Below are positions 33,249 to 41,729 of a stretch of DNA of 64,000 bases, in pieces. Positions within the stretch are counted from its first letter, which is position 1. The number at the start of each line of letters is the position of its first letter. The notes under the pieces were generated by a model. That model saw nothing but the letters and a program-made list of their open reading frames with translations. It had not been told where the DNA came from and made no database searches. The translations under genes and the position numbers were made by a program. The DNA comes from Legionellaceae bacterium UBA6148. Lineage in GTDB: Bacteria; Pseudomonadota; Gammaproteobacteria; Legionellales; Legionellaceae. The stretch lies in contig DIUW01000045.1 in assembly GCA_002423125.1 (NCBI GenBank), positions 123,147 through 187,146 on the forward strand, read 5' to 3'.

Positions 33249-34607
33249 TTACGCCCCACCGATCATCATTTTCTCAATCAACACCGAACCACATCGTGTT
33301 GAGTTATTAGGATTAATATCCGTACCGATTGCCACAATCATCTTAAACATCTCTTTTAAATTCCCTGCGATTGTAATTTCTTCAACTGGATATTGGATCA
33401 CTCCATTCTCAACCCAAAATCCAGCCGCTCCTCGCGAATAGTCCCCTGTTATACCGTTCACGCCCTGCCCCATCAATTCCGTCACGAGTAATCCAGTCCC
33501 CATCAGATGCACGATATCCTGAAAATCTCCAGCAGTTGGATCCACCGTTAAATTAAACACTCCGCCACTATTGGCCGTGGTTTTTAACCCTAATCGACGT
33601 GCCGAATAACTCCCCAGCACGTATTGACAAACACGACCATCCTCAACCAGTACATTATTTCGCGTGAGTACACCTTCCCCATCAAACGGCGAGCTCCCTA
33701 GGCCTTGCAATAAATGAGGTTGTTCGTGAATTCGGATCCCGGTTGGAAAAATGTGTTGCCCAATTGAATCCAATAAAAAAGAACTTTTTCGATACAAATT
33801 CGACCCGCTAATCGCGTTAACAAATGATCCAATTAAACCGTTCGACACTCGCGATGAAAACAATACGGGAGCAGTCTGCGTCTTGATTTTTTTCGCTCCC
33901 AAACGACTGACCGCTCGCTCAGCTGCACGGTTTGCAACGCGATCAATTGACATCAAATTCGCAGGATGACGTGCGGTTGTATAATCATAATCACGCTGCA
34001 TCAACTCCCCTTCCTTCGCGATAAGCGAACAACTGATCGAGTGACGACTGCTATGAACAAATCCTTCTCGTCCGAAGCTATCCGCATAACCATTACAAAA
34101 CGTGTAGGTTGAAACACTCACTCCATCTGAATTCGTAATGCGTTGATCAACAGCCATCGCTTTTTGTTCACACGCCTGAGCATGCTCAATCGCTTCAGAG
34201 GGAGAAATCGACCAAGGATGGCACAAGTCTAAATTAGGATAATCGTTATTAACAAGCGAGCGATCAGCAAGGCCAAAACACGGATCAGCCGCACTGACTT
34301 TAGCAATGTCACACGCCGCGGCAACCATTTCGCTCAATGAAGACATCGACGTGTCAGTACTACTCGCGCCACCTTGAGATTGACCAAAATAAACCGTGAC
34401 GCCAATCCCTTTTGCCTCATGAAATGCTAGTGTCTCAACTTCTCCCATGCGAACATCCGTTGAAAATCCATTTTCTTGACTGATGGAAACACACGCATCA
34501 GTAGCACCTTGTTGTCGTGCAAGATTTAACACCTCATGCATCAGGGCATTCAACTCAACGGTTGATTTTAGTGGCGTGCGATGGCTACTTTGAAGTGTTT
34601 TTTGCAT
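33249..34607 (-). CDS. pmbA: PmbA/TldE, TldD-PmbA family metalloprotease subunit
   Basis: PmbA with TldD forms a protease that matures microcins and degrades the antitoxin CcdA in E. coli. The start at 34607 (MQKTLQSSHRTPL) gives 452 aa, the family length; upstream in-frame codons encode unlike sequence overlapping the next gene. The family blocks SFLLDSIGQHIFPTG, EGVLTRNNVLVEDG and GITGDYSRGAAGFWVENG are present. TldD itself is not in the window. Confidence 0.96.
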   Translation of the reverse strand: MQKTLQSSHRTPLKSTVELNALMHEVLNLARQQGATDACVSISQENGFSTDVRMGEVETLAFHEAKGIGVTVYFGQSQGGASSTDTSMSSLSEMVAAACDIAKVSAADPCFGLADRSLVNNDYPNLDLCHPWSISPSEAIEHAQACEQKAMAVDQRITNSDGVSVSTYTFCNGYADSFGREGFVHSSRHSISCSLIAKEGELMQRDYDYTTARHPANLMSIDRVANRAAERAVSRLGAKKIKTQTAPVLFSSRVSNGLIGSFVNAISGSNLYRKSSFLLDSIGQHIFPTGIRIHEQPHLLQGLGSSPFDGEGVLTRNNVLVEDGRVCQYVLGSYSARRLGLKTTANSGGVFNLTVDPTAGDFQDIVHLMGTGLLVTELMGQGVNGITGDYSRGAAGFWVENGVIQYPVEEITIAGNLKEMFKMIVAIGTDINPNNSTRCGSVLIEKMMIGGA

Positions 34608-34665
34608 AAATGTCTCGCTTAGATATAAAATAAGAAGGATACTTGATAACGATATGGAGCGGTAT

Positions 34666-35412
34666 ATGCTAAGACAAATAAAAAAAATTTGGTTATGCGT
34701 CGCACTGTCCTTCGTTGCATACCCAATCTCGCCCGTATTTGCTAAACCATGGCAAACATTAGCGGCGGGCATTGACTATCAAGATTTAGGCGCAGCGCCT
34801 TTAACGCCATGGGCACATATTCACGCGTTTCGTATCGACTTAAAACGCCATCCATTAAGCCTAATGACGGCTCAAAGTCTCTCTCAACAAAATGCAACTG
34901 TTGAAACCCTGGCTCGCCAAGGGCATGCGCACATTGCCATTAATGGTGGATTTTTTGATACAACATTTCGCCCACTAGGCTTACGCATTAATCAATACCA
35001 CGAATATAATCCCATTAAGCGAATCAGTTGGTGGGGGATATTTTTAATCAAACATCAACAACCATCCATTATCAGCGAGCGTGAATACCAGCACGACAAA
35101 GATATTGAATTTGCCATACAAAGCGGACCTCGATTAATTATCGATGGAACGGTCCCTCATCTTAGGCCAGGCGTTGCTGAACGTTCGGCGTTGGGCATCA
35201 CCCAACATAACAAACTGATCATCCTCGTGACTGAAAATGCACTCATTACCACGACAGAGCTCGCCAGACTCATGAAAGCGCCCCCATTGAATTGCGTAAA
35301 CGCTCTCAACCTCGACGGTGGCAGTTCCAGTCAACTGTTTGCACGCATTCATTTATTTCATCTAAACGTCCACGGTTTTTCAAACATAAGCGACGCCATT
35401 GTGGTCAGATAG
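34666..35412 (+). CDS. Secreted phosphodiester glycosidase family (NAGPA/DUF2233) protein
   Basis: The start at ATG 34666 has GGAG six bases upstream; it gives 248 aa with a signal peptide (MLRQIKKIWLCVALSFVAYP, cleaved near VFA). The NAGPA-domain blocks are present: AHIAINGGFFD, FAIQSGPRLIIDG, ERSALGI and the C-terminal ALNLDGGSSSQLF. Relatives cleave N-acetylglucosamine from phosphodiesters or act on exopolysaccharide; the substrate here is unknown. It is divergent from pmbA with a 58-bp gap. Confidence 0.9.
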   Translation: MLRQIKKIWLCVALSFVAYPISPVFAKPWQTLAAGIDYQDLGAAPLTPWAHIHAFRIDLKRHPLSLMTAQSLSQQNATVETLARQGHAHIAINGGFFDTTFRPLGLRINQYHEYNPIKRISWWGIFLIKHQQPSIISEREYQHDKDIEFAIQSGPRLIIDGTVPHLRPGVAERSALGITQHNKLIILVTENALITTTELARLMKAPPLNCVNALNLDGGSSSQLFARIHLFHLNVHGFSNISDAIVVR

Positions 35413-35556
35413 CAACCTTCCAAATAACGTCCTTCAATTTTTGAGTGATCATGCACCGGAAAAGAGCCGCATAGAAGTCACTCTGTTTAAATTAAGACGA
35501 AAGATGTCCTAAAAATACTCAAATATAACTATTTGCATTATTTGTAAACATTTTTA

Positions 35557-35586
35557 TTGACTCCTTTATAGTACTAGTGTTAAAAT
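35557..35586 (+). promoter_or_regulatory. Sigma-70-type promoter of the first paralog
   Basis: TTGACT (35557-35562) and TAAAAT (35581-35586) are separated by 18 bp, 41 bp before the ATG. The box AAACATTTTT stands directly upstream of the -35. The same box, -35 and -10 precede the second paralog at 36559, which supports real function. The rest of the 35413-35556 gap shows no gene. Confidence 0.65.
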
Positions 35587-35626
35587 TGAACACAGAAACG
35601 CCAAAATAAACCATTAGGAGTACATT

Positions 35627-36337
35627 ATGTCTTTACCTGAAATTACAGAACTGAATAATCTCAAAGATTATGCAGAAAAATTGAATTGGTTTAAAAAACT
35701 GTTCGTCTCAAACGCATTATTAAAATCATTAGAGAGTTATAATAAGAAAAACCCAACTGAAGAACAAAGAGATGCCGTTCTCAAAGCATTCTTTGGTTCA
35801 ACTGGCTTGCTCAACCGGATCGGTAAAGCATTGTTATCTGGACTTAGGACATTTGCTAATTCAGATTGGGCGATAGCTCACAATCCTAAGTTTGTAGATC
35901 GGGCTGTAGATCAGCCTGCAAATCAGCCTAATAATTCTGAAACTTCGTCTGACGACAAGTTTGAAGTTCCGCCTCATAATGCTCCTGCAGTGCCGCTTGA
36001 TCATACTAAAAAGCCGTCTGGCATAGGAAAAGAAGGTTACGTCCTCTCCCTGGCAATGAAATCTGTGCAAGCTGCCAGAGACCTCGTACAAGCCCGCCAC
36101 CAGAAAGCAGCGGAAGTAGCAGAAAAAGCAGCAAAAGAACTAGCGGAAGTAGAAGCAGAAGCAGAAGCAGTAGAGGCAGAACTAAAAGCAGCGAAAATAG
36201 TAGCAGCAAATGCAATCAATCAAGCAAAAACTGGTCGTACAGGCCATTTTAGTCGTCTTCTTGGCATCTTCAGCATACCTGGAGTAACGACAGTAACGAA
36301 CGAAGCAGATAAAGGATCATCACCGCAGCCAAAATAA
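35627..36337 (+). CDS. Unknown protein, member 1 of a tandem paralog pair, 236 aa
   Basis: Residues 8-78 are clearly homologous to the N-terminus of the next gene: shared positions include LKDYA, NW-K-LFVS-ALL, AFF-STG-LN-IGK-LL-GL-TFA. I do not recognise this domain. Residues 80-140 are low-complexity (Asn, Gln, Pro). Residues 150-205 are a strong Ala/Glu/Lys coiled coil (AEKAAKELAEVEAEAEAVEA), then a short basic tail. There is no signal peptide or membrane span. TTAGGAG precedes the ATG. The gene has its own promoter and a terminator with a GGTTGGGC stem. Such a conserved N-terminus with a variable tail is typical of small families of secreted or surface proteins, but this is inference. Confidence 0.82.
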   Translation: MSLPEITELNNLKDYAEKLNWFKKLFVSNALLKSLESYNKKNPTEEQRDAVLKAFFGSTGLLNRIGKALLSGLRTFANSDWAIAHNPKFVDRAVDQPANQPNNSETSSDDKFEVPPHNAPAVPLDHTKKPSGIGKEGYVLSLAMKSVQAARDLVQARHQKAAEVAEKAAKELAEVEAEAEAVEAELKAAKIVAANAINQAKTGRTGHFSRLLGIFSIPGVTTVTNEADKGSSPQPK

Positions 36338-36353
36338 TAACTCCTCTCTCAGA

Positions 36354-36376
36354 GGTTGGGCCCCCAAAGCCCAACC
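36354..36376 (+). terminator. Hairpin terminator of the first paralog
   Basis: GGTTGGGC (36354-36361) pairs with GCCCAACC (36369-36376), followed by TTCTTCCC. The stem is the same sequence as that after the second paralog, so the duplication included the whole transcription unit. Confidence 0.7.
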
Positions 36377-36450
36377 TTCTTCCCGATACATCAGTAATCT
36401 CTATTTATACCTTAACGCCATCTACTACCAAAACAAATCCAGACCCATCC

Positions 36451-36513
36451 TACTTTTTCAGCACGTTTAACCTAGAAAAAGTAGTTATACTGCACTGACT
36501 CACGGGATCTTCT
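36451..36513. repeat. Partial B/F-type repeat between the paralogs
   Basis: GTTTAACCTAGAAAAAGTAG (36466-36485) matches the outer end of the B palindrome (TTTAACCTGGAAAAAG). It continues into TATACTGCACTGACTCAC, which matches TGCTACTGCACTGATTCAC in the element at 43517. CTACTTTTT (36450-36458) can pair with AAAAAGTAG. It is an isolated fragment, with no second long arm. Confidence 0.55.
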
Positions 36514-36558
36514 TTAGGGTTAAAAAACAACTTCATTGTATTTTTTGCAAACATTTTT

Positions 36559-36587
36559 TTGACTTTTTACGCGGCCAATGGTAAAAT
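36559..36587 (+). promoter_or_regulatory. Sigma-70-type promoter of the second paralog
   Basis: TTGACT (36559-36564) and TAAAAT (36582-36587) are separated by 17 bp, again directly preceded by AAACATTTTT. The arrangement matches that of the first paralog, while the sequence between and after differs, so these elements appear to be kept by selection. Confidence 0.68.
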
Positions 36588-36623
36588 TATTTACAAATTT
36601 TATTTAACTACCAGGAGTACCCA

Positions 36624-37262
36624 ATGTTGCCATCTCCACAGCCACTCGCTAACTCTGATATTATTGCGCTTAAAAACTATGCCGCATTAGAATTATCAAA
36701 ATCAAATTGGATTAAAAGACTATTCGTCTCAACAGCGTTACTAGACGCTCTAGAACGTTTGGACAAAGAAAATACAACTCCGCAACAAATTGATGAGGTT
36801 TACACCGCGTTCTTTAATTCAACTGGTTTTTTAAACTGGATCGGTAAAAAATTGTTATTGGGGCTTGCAACATTTGCTAGTGCACCAACGACTAAAGCTG
36901 AAGAAGAAAAAAGAACCCGTACTCATGACTCAATACCAGCAGAATCTACGAGAGATTCCGCTAACGAACCTACTCACGCTCCAACTGATCCAATGCCTAC
37001 CCCACCTCATCAAGAAAGGACTACTCCGCCGGAAAATGATCAAGGGACTGATTCACCGGTTGTAAACTCGAATAAAACAACAGCTGAGGCAAATAACACC
37101 AGCCCTAGCCGTATACCACAAAGAGGAGGACTGCTTGCGAACGGAGTAATGCCTGTTACTGCAGCCCCCGCCTTAAATAATAGCTGGCAAACCAACTTCT
37201 TCGGATTGCGGCCCGCTAAAGTTGAACCAGGGCAAGGGCAAGGGCAAGTAACCCAACCTTAA
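36624..37262 (+). CDS. Unknown protein, member 2 of a tandem paralog pair, 212 aa
   Basis: Residues 14-88 share the N-terminal domain of the preceding gene (LKNYA, NWIKRLFVSTALL, AFFNSTGFLNWIGKKLLLGL). The remainder is unrelated: residues 90-160 are low-complexity Thr/Pro/Glu/Asn, and the end is Gly/Gln-rich (GQGQGQVTQP) without the coiled coil of its neighbour. CAGGAG precedes the ATG. There is no signal peptide. The contrast of a conserved domain with quickly diverging tails suggests the domain does the common work or is a sorting signal; the function is unknown. Confidence 0.82.
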   Translation: MLPSPQPLANSDIIALKNYAALELSKSNWIKRLFVSTALLDALERLDKENTTPQQIDEVYTAFFNSTGFLNWIGKKLLLGLATFASAPTTKAEEEKRTRTHDSIPAESTRDSANEPTHAPTDPMPTPPHQERTTPPENDQGTDSPVVNSNKTTAEANNTSPSRIPQRGGLLANGVMPVTAAPALNNSWQTNFFGLRPAKVEPGQGQGQVTQP

Positions 37263-37278
37263 TGATCATCCCTCACTA

Positions 37279-37299
37279 GGTTGGGCTTAAAGCCCAACC
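37279..37299 (+). terminator. Hairpin terminator of the second paralog
   Basis: GGTTGGGCTT (37279-37288) pairs with AAGCCCAACC (37290-37299), followed by GTCTTTCCCC. The stem core is identical to that at 36354. Confidence 0.72.
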
Positions 37300-37323
37300 G
37301 TCTTTCCCCACATTCTTCACAAC

Positions 37324-37332
37324 TTATCCACA
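37324..37332 (+). promoter_or_regulatory. DnaA box upstream of nrdA
   Basis: TTATCCACA matches the DnaA box consensus exactly. A weaker relative, TTATCCTCT, is at 37347-37355. In E. coli the nrdAB promoter is bound by DnaA, coupling dNTP supply to replication, and the placement 120 bp before the gene is similar here. Confidence 0.65.
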
Positions 37333-37354
37333 ACATATTCTACTAGTTATCCTC

Positions 37355-37383
37355 TTGTTACTTTATCAAAAACACAGTATCTT
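37355..37383 (+). promoter_or_regulatory. Probable nrdA promoter
   Basis: TTGTTA (37355-37360) and TATCTT (37378-37383) are 17 bp apart. The -10 is inside the first NrdR-like box, so binding there would block the polymerase. The hexamers are each four of six to consensus. Confidence 0.45.
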
Positions 37384-37419
37384 GTTATCGAAGCCTTTAA
37401 AAATAACTATATATTGTGT
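37372..37419 (+). promoter_or_regulatory. Paired NrdR-like boxes in the nrdA promoter
   Basis: The box at 37404-37419, TAACTATATATTGTGT, agrees with the NrdR consensus core CwAtATaTwGtgt at every position. The box at 37372-37387, ACACAGTATCTTGTTA, agrees at most. Their starts are 32 bp apart, the three-turn spacing usual for NrdR operator pairs. NrdR represses ribonucleotide reductase operons when dATP is high. The nrdR gene is not in the window. Confidence 0.7.
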
Positions 37420-37454
37420 TTCTGCGATAATAACACTAACACGTGGAGGAACTC

Positions 37455-40274
37455 ATGTCAGACATTCTCGACCCTATACAGTATCATTCGGATGCCCGCC
37501 AAATTGAATTATCGGCGAACGAACCCGGGGTGTTAAAAACCATTAAACGTAACGGTAAAGTGGCTCCCTTTGATGAAACGAAAATTAAAGTTGCCATTAC
37601 CAAAGCCTATATTGCGGTTGAAGGTGGCAGTGCCGCAATGTCCAACCGCATTCACGAACAAATTGACGAATATACTCAACAAATTATCCAAGCGTTTAAG
37701 CGTCGCTTACCAACCGGAGGTAGTATTCACATTGAGGACATTCAAGACCAAGTTGAATTAGTCTTAATGCGAAACCGACAATACAAAGTCGCTCGTGGAT
37801 ATGTCTTGTATCGAGAAGAACATCGCAAAGTACGAGATCAACAACTCAAACAACATGCGCAAGAAAGCAAAATACCACTGATTACAATGCCGAATGGTGA
37901 ATTAATACCATTGGACATTGACCGCATGAAAACCATCGTGGTTGAAGCGTGTCGAAATCTCGCCAATGTAAGTGCCGAGCCCGTCCTGATCGACGCACAA
38001 CGCAATCTCTTTAATCAAGCTAAACTACAAGATGTGCATAACGCCTTAATTATGTCCGCTCGTGCTCTGGTTGAACGTGAGCCCAATTATTCTTATGTCA
38101 GTGCGCGCCTATTACTCGACAGTATGCGTTACGAAGCGCTCAGCCACTTACATCTTGATTCAAATGCAACATTTGATGAAATGGCCAAACGCTACCCCGC
38201 CTACTTCAAAGCCTATTTAACGCATGGCATTCAGCAAGGCATTCTTGATCAAAAACTAGCAGAATTTAATTTAGATCAACTCGGTGAAGCACTTTTGCCT
38301 GAACGTGATATGCAGTTTACTTACTTAGGCTTACAAACACTCTATGACCGTTATTTTATTCATGAAAACGGCACTCGCTATGAACTGCCTCAAGCCTTTT
38401 TCATGCGCGTCGCGATGGGTCTAGCAACTCGCGAAGCAAAAAAAGAAGAAAAGGCCATTGAGTTCTATCAATTGCTCTCATCATTCGATTACATGTCTTC
38501 GACACCGACATTATTTAATTCAGGAACCATCAGACCGCAATTATCCAGTTGCTACCTTTCTACCGTGCCTGATAATCTCGAAGGCATCTACAGTGCCATT
38601 AAAGATAATGCCTTACTATCCAAATTTGCGGGTGGTCTTGGCAACGATTGGACGCCTGTACGAGCCATGGGTGCGCACATTAAAGGCACAAACGGAAAAT
38701 CTCAGGGTGTTGTTCCCTTTTTAAACGTTGCCGATGCAACCGCCGTCGCCGTCAACCAAGGAGGCAAACGCAAAGGTGCTGTTTGCGCATATCTCGAATG
38801 CTGGCATCGTGATGTGGAAGAGTTTTTAGAATTACGCAAAAATACAGGTGACGATAGACGCCGTACGCATGACATGAATACCGCCCTGTGGATCCCTGAT
38901 TTATTCATGAAACGAGTCTATGCAGAAGCCGAATGGACATTATTCTCACCAGAAGAAGTACCTGAATTACATGATCGCTATGGCCTTGATTTTGAAGCAC
39001 TGTATCTCCAATATGAAAAAGAGGCAAAAAAAGGCTTCATTAAAAACGTCAAAACCGTTCCTGCCCTTAAATTATGGCGCAAAATGCTTTCAATGTTATT
39101 TGAAACCGGCCATCCTTGGTTAACGTTTAAAGACGCATGTAATTTACGATCACCACAACAACATGCCGGCGTGATTCACAGCTCCAATTTGTGTACCGAA
39201 ATCACCCTCAACACGTCAGCCGATGAAATTGCCGTCTGCAACTTAGGAAGCGTCAACTTACCGGCGCACATTGTCAACGGTAAACTTGACCGCGCGAAAT
39301 TAAAACGCACCGTTGATACGGCTATTCGCATGTTGGATAACGTGATTGATATTAACTATTACTCTGTCCCACAAGCACGCAATTCAAACCTGAAGCACCG
39401 TCCTATTGGTTTAGGCGTCATGGGATTCCAAGATGCGCTTTATAAACTGAAATACGATTACGCATCCGATGAAGCCGTTGAATTTGCTGACGCATCCATG
39501 GAGCTCATTAGTTATTACTGCATTGAAGCCTCCACGGAGCTTGCAAAAGAACGCGGCATGTACTCATCGTATGAAGGATCGCTATGGAGCAAGGGCATCC
39601 TCCCGATTGACTCCATCAGCATGTTACAACAAGCTCGTGGCGAATACCTCGAACAAGACCGAACACAGCGTCTGGATTGGGAAGCGTTACGCGTCAAAGT
39701 CCGTACCCAAGGGATGCGCAACTCAAACTTGATGGCGATCGCACCGACCGCAACGATTTCAAATATCTGCGGCGTTGCACAATCCATCGAGCCGACGTAC
39801 CAAAATCTCTACGTAAAATCCAATTTGTCGGGCGAGTTTACCGTCATCAATCCTTATTTGGTGGATGAGCTAAAAGCACTCAACTTATGGGATGAAGTGA
39901 TGGTCAATGACTTAAAATACTATAACGGCAGTGTTCAACCCATCAGCCGAATTCCAGATGAACTGAAAGCACGCTTCAGTACTGCATTTGAAGTCGACCC
40001 GAAATGGCTCATCAAAGCCGCTTCGCGCCGACAAAAGTGGCTCGATCAGGCTCAATCACTGAACGTATATATGGCACAACCATCCGGTAAAAAATTGGAT
40101 GTGATCTATCGCATGGCATGGATTCAAGGATTAAAAACAACCTATTATTTACGTAGTTTAGGTGCCAGTAATGCCGAGCGATCAACCGTTGATGATGGAG
40201 TGCTCAACGCCGTCAAACTGAGTGATCCAAAATCCTGCTCCATCCTCGATCCCGATTGTGAAGCTTGTCAATAA
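37455..40274 (+). CDS. nrdA: Ribonucleoside-diphosphate reductase class Ia, alpha subunit
   Basis: NrdA reduces NDPs to dNDPs. The ATG at 37455 has GGAGG seven bases upstream (a GTG four codons earlier is possible), giving 939 aa. The N-terminus holds two ATP-cone-like regulatory regions: TIKRNGKVAPFDETKIKVAI (residue 25 on) and a more divergent one near residue 145 (MPNGELIPLDIDRMKTIVV). The catalytic barrel follows with the SSCYLS cysteine, the SNLCTEI radical-site region and NLGSVNL. The redox pair is in the C-terminal tail CSILDPDCEACQ. Double ATP cones with ~940 residues are known from Pseudomonas-type NrdA. nrdB follows after a hairpin. Confidence 0.97.
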   Translation: MSDILDPIQYHSDARQIELSANEPGVLKTIKRNGKVAPFDETKIKVAITKAYIAVEGGSAAMSNRIHEQIDEYTQQIIQAFKRRLPTGGSIHIEDIQDQVELVLMRNRQYKVARGYVLYREEHRKVRDQQLKQHAQESKIPLITMPNGELIPLDIDRMKTIVVEACRNLANVSAEPVLIDAQRNLFNQAKLQDVHNALIMSARALVEREPNYSYVSARLLLDSMRYEALSHLHLDSNATFDEMAKRYPAYFKAYLTHGIQQGILDQKLAEFNLDQLGEALLPERDMQFTYLGLQTLYDRYFIHENGTRYELPQAFFMRVAMGLATREAKKEEKAIEFYQLLSSFDYMSSTPTLFNSGTIRPQLSSCYLSTVPDNLEGIYSAIKDNALLSKFAGGLGNDWTPVRAMGAHIKGTNGKSQGVVPFLNVADATAVAVNQGGKRKGAVCAYLECWHRDVEEFLELRKNTGDDRRRTHDMNTALWIPDLFMKRVYAEAEWTLFSPEEVPELHDRYGLDFEALYLQYEKEAKKGFIKNVKTVPALKLWRKMLSMLFETGHPWLTFKDACNLRSPQQHAGVIHSSNLCTEITLNTSADEIAVCNLGSVNLPAHIVNGKLDRAKLKRTVDTAIRMLDNVIDINYYSVPQARNSNLKHRPIGLGVMGFQDALYKLKYDYASDEAVEFADASMELISYYCIEASTELAKERGMYSSYEGSLWSKGILPIDSISMLQQARGEYLEQDRTQRLDWEALRVKVRTQGMRNSNLMAIAPTATISNICGVAQSIEPTYQNLYVKSNLSGEFTVINPYLVDELKALNLWDEVMVNDLKYYNGSVQPISRIPDELKARFSTAFEVDPKWLIKAASRRQKWLDQAQSLNVYMAQPSGKKLDVIYRMAWIQGLKTTYYLRSLGASNAERSTVDDGVLNAVKLSDPKSCSILDPDCEACQ

Positions 40275-40323
40275 TCAACGTAACTGCTCGCAATGACGGG
40301 GTGAGCGGTTATTAATAAACACC

Positions 40324-40361
40324 TTGTTATCCTTCTCTCATTTGTGAACGAAGGATAACAA
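40324..40361 (+). promoter_or_regulatory. Perfect 12-bp hairpin between nrdA and nrdB
   Basis: TTGTTATCCTTC (40324-40335) pairs exactly with GAAGGATAACAA (40350-40361) around a 14-base loop. It ends three bases before the nrdB ribosome binding site CCAGGAG. Without a T tract it is more likely an mRNA processing or translation-setting structure than a terminator. Upstream, CGCAATGACGGGGTGAG at 40291 is a REP fragment. Confidence 0.65.
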
Positions 40362-40377
40362 ATCCCAGGAGAACACG

Positions 40378-41484
40378 ATGTCAATAGCAACAGAACAACA
40401 CGCCGCAACGCAACACCGCGGAGTAACCGGTCTTGAAGTCCCTGAACTGGGTGCGGGCCGTATTCAAGTCGATGATAAGCAAATTATTAACTGTCGCGCT
40501 GACTTGAACCAATTAGTCCCGTTCAAATATAAATGGGCATGGGATAAATATTTAACGGCTTGTGCAAACCATTGGATGCCTAATGAAATTAACATGAGCG
40601 CCGATCTCGCGTTATGGAACTCTCCAAACGGTTTAAGTGAAGACGAACGATTAATTATTTTGCGGAATTTGGGCTTTTTCTCGACGGCTGACTCACTGGT
40701 CGCGAATAACCTCGTATTGGCAGTTTATCGTCACATCACGAATCCAGAGTGTCGACAATATTTATTACGTCAGGCCTTTGAGGAAGCATTACACACACAC
40801 GCTTATCAATATATTATTGAAAGCTTGGGCATGAATGAAGCAGAAGTCTTTAACATGTACCGAGAAATCCCATCGGTTGCTGCAAAAGCATCATGGGCAC
40901 TTCCTTTCACACAAAGTCTCGGTGACCCTACCTTCCAAACAGGAACTCTCGTAGACGATCAACGCTTATTACGTGACTTGATTGCATTTTATGTGATTTT
41001 TGAGGGTATTTTCTTTTATGTTGGTTTCACGCAAATTTTGTCGATGGGACGGCGGAATAAGATGGTGGGAACATCAGAACAATTCCAATACATTCTGCGT
41101 GATGAGTCCATGCACATGAATTTCGGCATTGACGTCATTAATCAAATCAAAATTGAAAATCCATCCTTGTGGACTCCTGCGTTCAAACAAGAAATGATCG
41201 AGCTGATTAAAACAGGCGTTGAAATGGAATATCAATACGCAAAAGATACCATGCCTCACGGTATTTTGGGCATGAATGCGGAGATGTTTGAAGAATACAT
41301 CCACTTCATCGCGAACCGTCGTCTCGCGCAAATTGGCCTCCCGGAGCAATACCCCGGCGCTAAAAACCCATTCCCATGGATGAGTGAAATGCTCGACCTC
41401 AAAAAAGAGAAAAATTTCTTCGAAACGCGCGTAACCGAGTATCAAACCGGCGGAACATTAAGTTGGGATGACGAAGAGAATTAA
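40378..41484 (+). CDS. nrdB: Ribonucleoside-diphosphate reductase class Ia, beta subunit
   Basis: NrdB holds the di-iron site and tyrosyl radical that starts catalysis in NrdA. The product has 368 aa. The metal and radical residues are visible in FEEALHTHAYQYI (Glu, His and radical Tyr in the E. coli spacing), in FYVIFEGIFFY (Glu) and in RDESMHMNFG (Glu, His). The Tyr is kept, so it is not the Mn/Fe Phe variant. CCAGGAG is nine bases before the ATG. Confidence 0.97.
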   Translation: MSIATEQHAATQHRGVTGLEVPELGAGRIQVDDKQIINCRADLNQLVPFKYKWAWDKYLTACANHWMPNEINMSADLALWNSPNGLSEDERLIILRNLGFFSTADSLVANNLVLAVYRHITNPECRQYLLRQAFEEALHTHAYQYIIESLGMNEAEVFNMYREIPSVAAKASWALPFTQSLGDPTFQTGTLVDDQRLLRDLIAFYVIFEGIFFYVGFTQILSMGRRNKMVGTSEQFQYILRDESMHMNFGIDVINQIKIENPSLWTPAFKQEMIELIKTGVEMEYQYAKDTMPHGILGMNAEMFEEYIHFIANRRLAQIGLPEQYPGAKNPFPWMSEMLDLKKEKNFFETRVTEYQTGGTLSWDDEEN

Positions 41485-41520
41485 GCCTAGAAATAAACAT
41501 TCGCTGCCAACTGGAGAAAT

Positions 41521-41591
41521 GGATCCCGGACATTAAGCACGACTAAGCTCGCAGGCTCGCCAAGTCGCGCTAAATTCCGGGACGACAATCA
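41521..41591. repeat. Dispersed repeat A, copy 2
   Basis: This stretch repeats 1-72 with about three substitutions and one deletion: GGATCCCGGACATTAAGC at the start and AATTCCGGGACGACAATC at the end. It is followed, as in copy 1, by a unique spacer, a TTTAACCTGG end and then repeat C. The spacer 41592-41659 has no gene. Confidence 0.8.
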
Positions 41592-41659
41592 TTGGGAAAC
41601 GTATTTAGAAGACACTCGGCCGCATCGACCCTTTTATTTGCACGAAAAAAACAAACCTC

Positions 41660-41729
41660 ATTTAACCTGGGATAAGCAGTATTATGCTTATTTGATGCTG
41701 CGGGGTAGCGAGGTACCCGAGGTGCTTTA
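41660..41729. repeat. B-end stub followed by repeat C, copy 2, abutting the waaA stop
   Basis: CATTTAACCTGGGATAAGCAG (41659-41679) is one outer end of palindrome B without its partner arm. From 41687 the C block follows, from TTATTTGATGCTGCGGGG to CCCGAGGTGCTT, ending at the stop codon of waaA. The order A, B-end, C, minus-strand stop codon is the same as at the left end of the window. Confidence 0.75.

Noticed and set aside
36006..36219. Minus-strand Leu-rich and Ala/Ser-rich frames opposite the first paralog
   Set aside because: Both are antisense shadows of the Ala/Glu/Lys coiled-coil region; no ribosome binding site.
35627..37262. Toxin-antitoxin pair
   Set aside because: The two genes are paralogs with separate promoters and terminators and lengths above 200 residues; there is no overlap and no known toxin or antitoxin motif.
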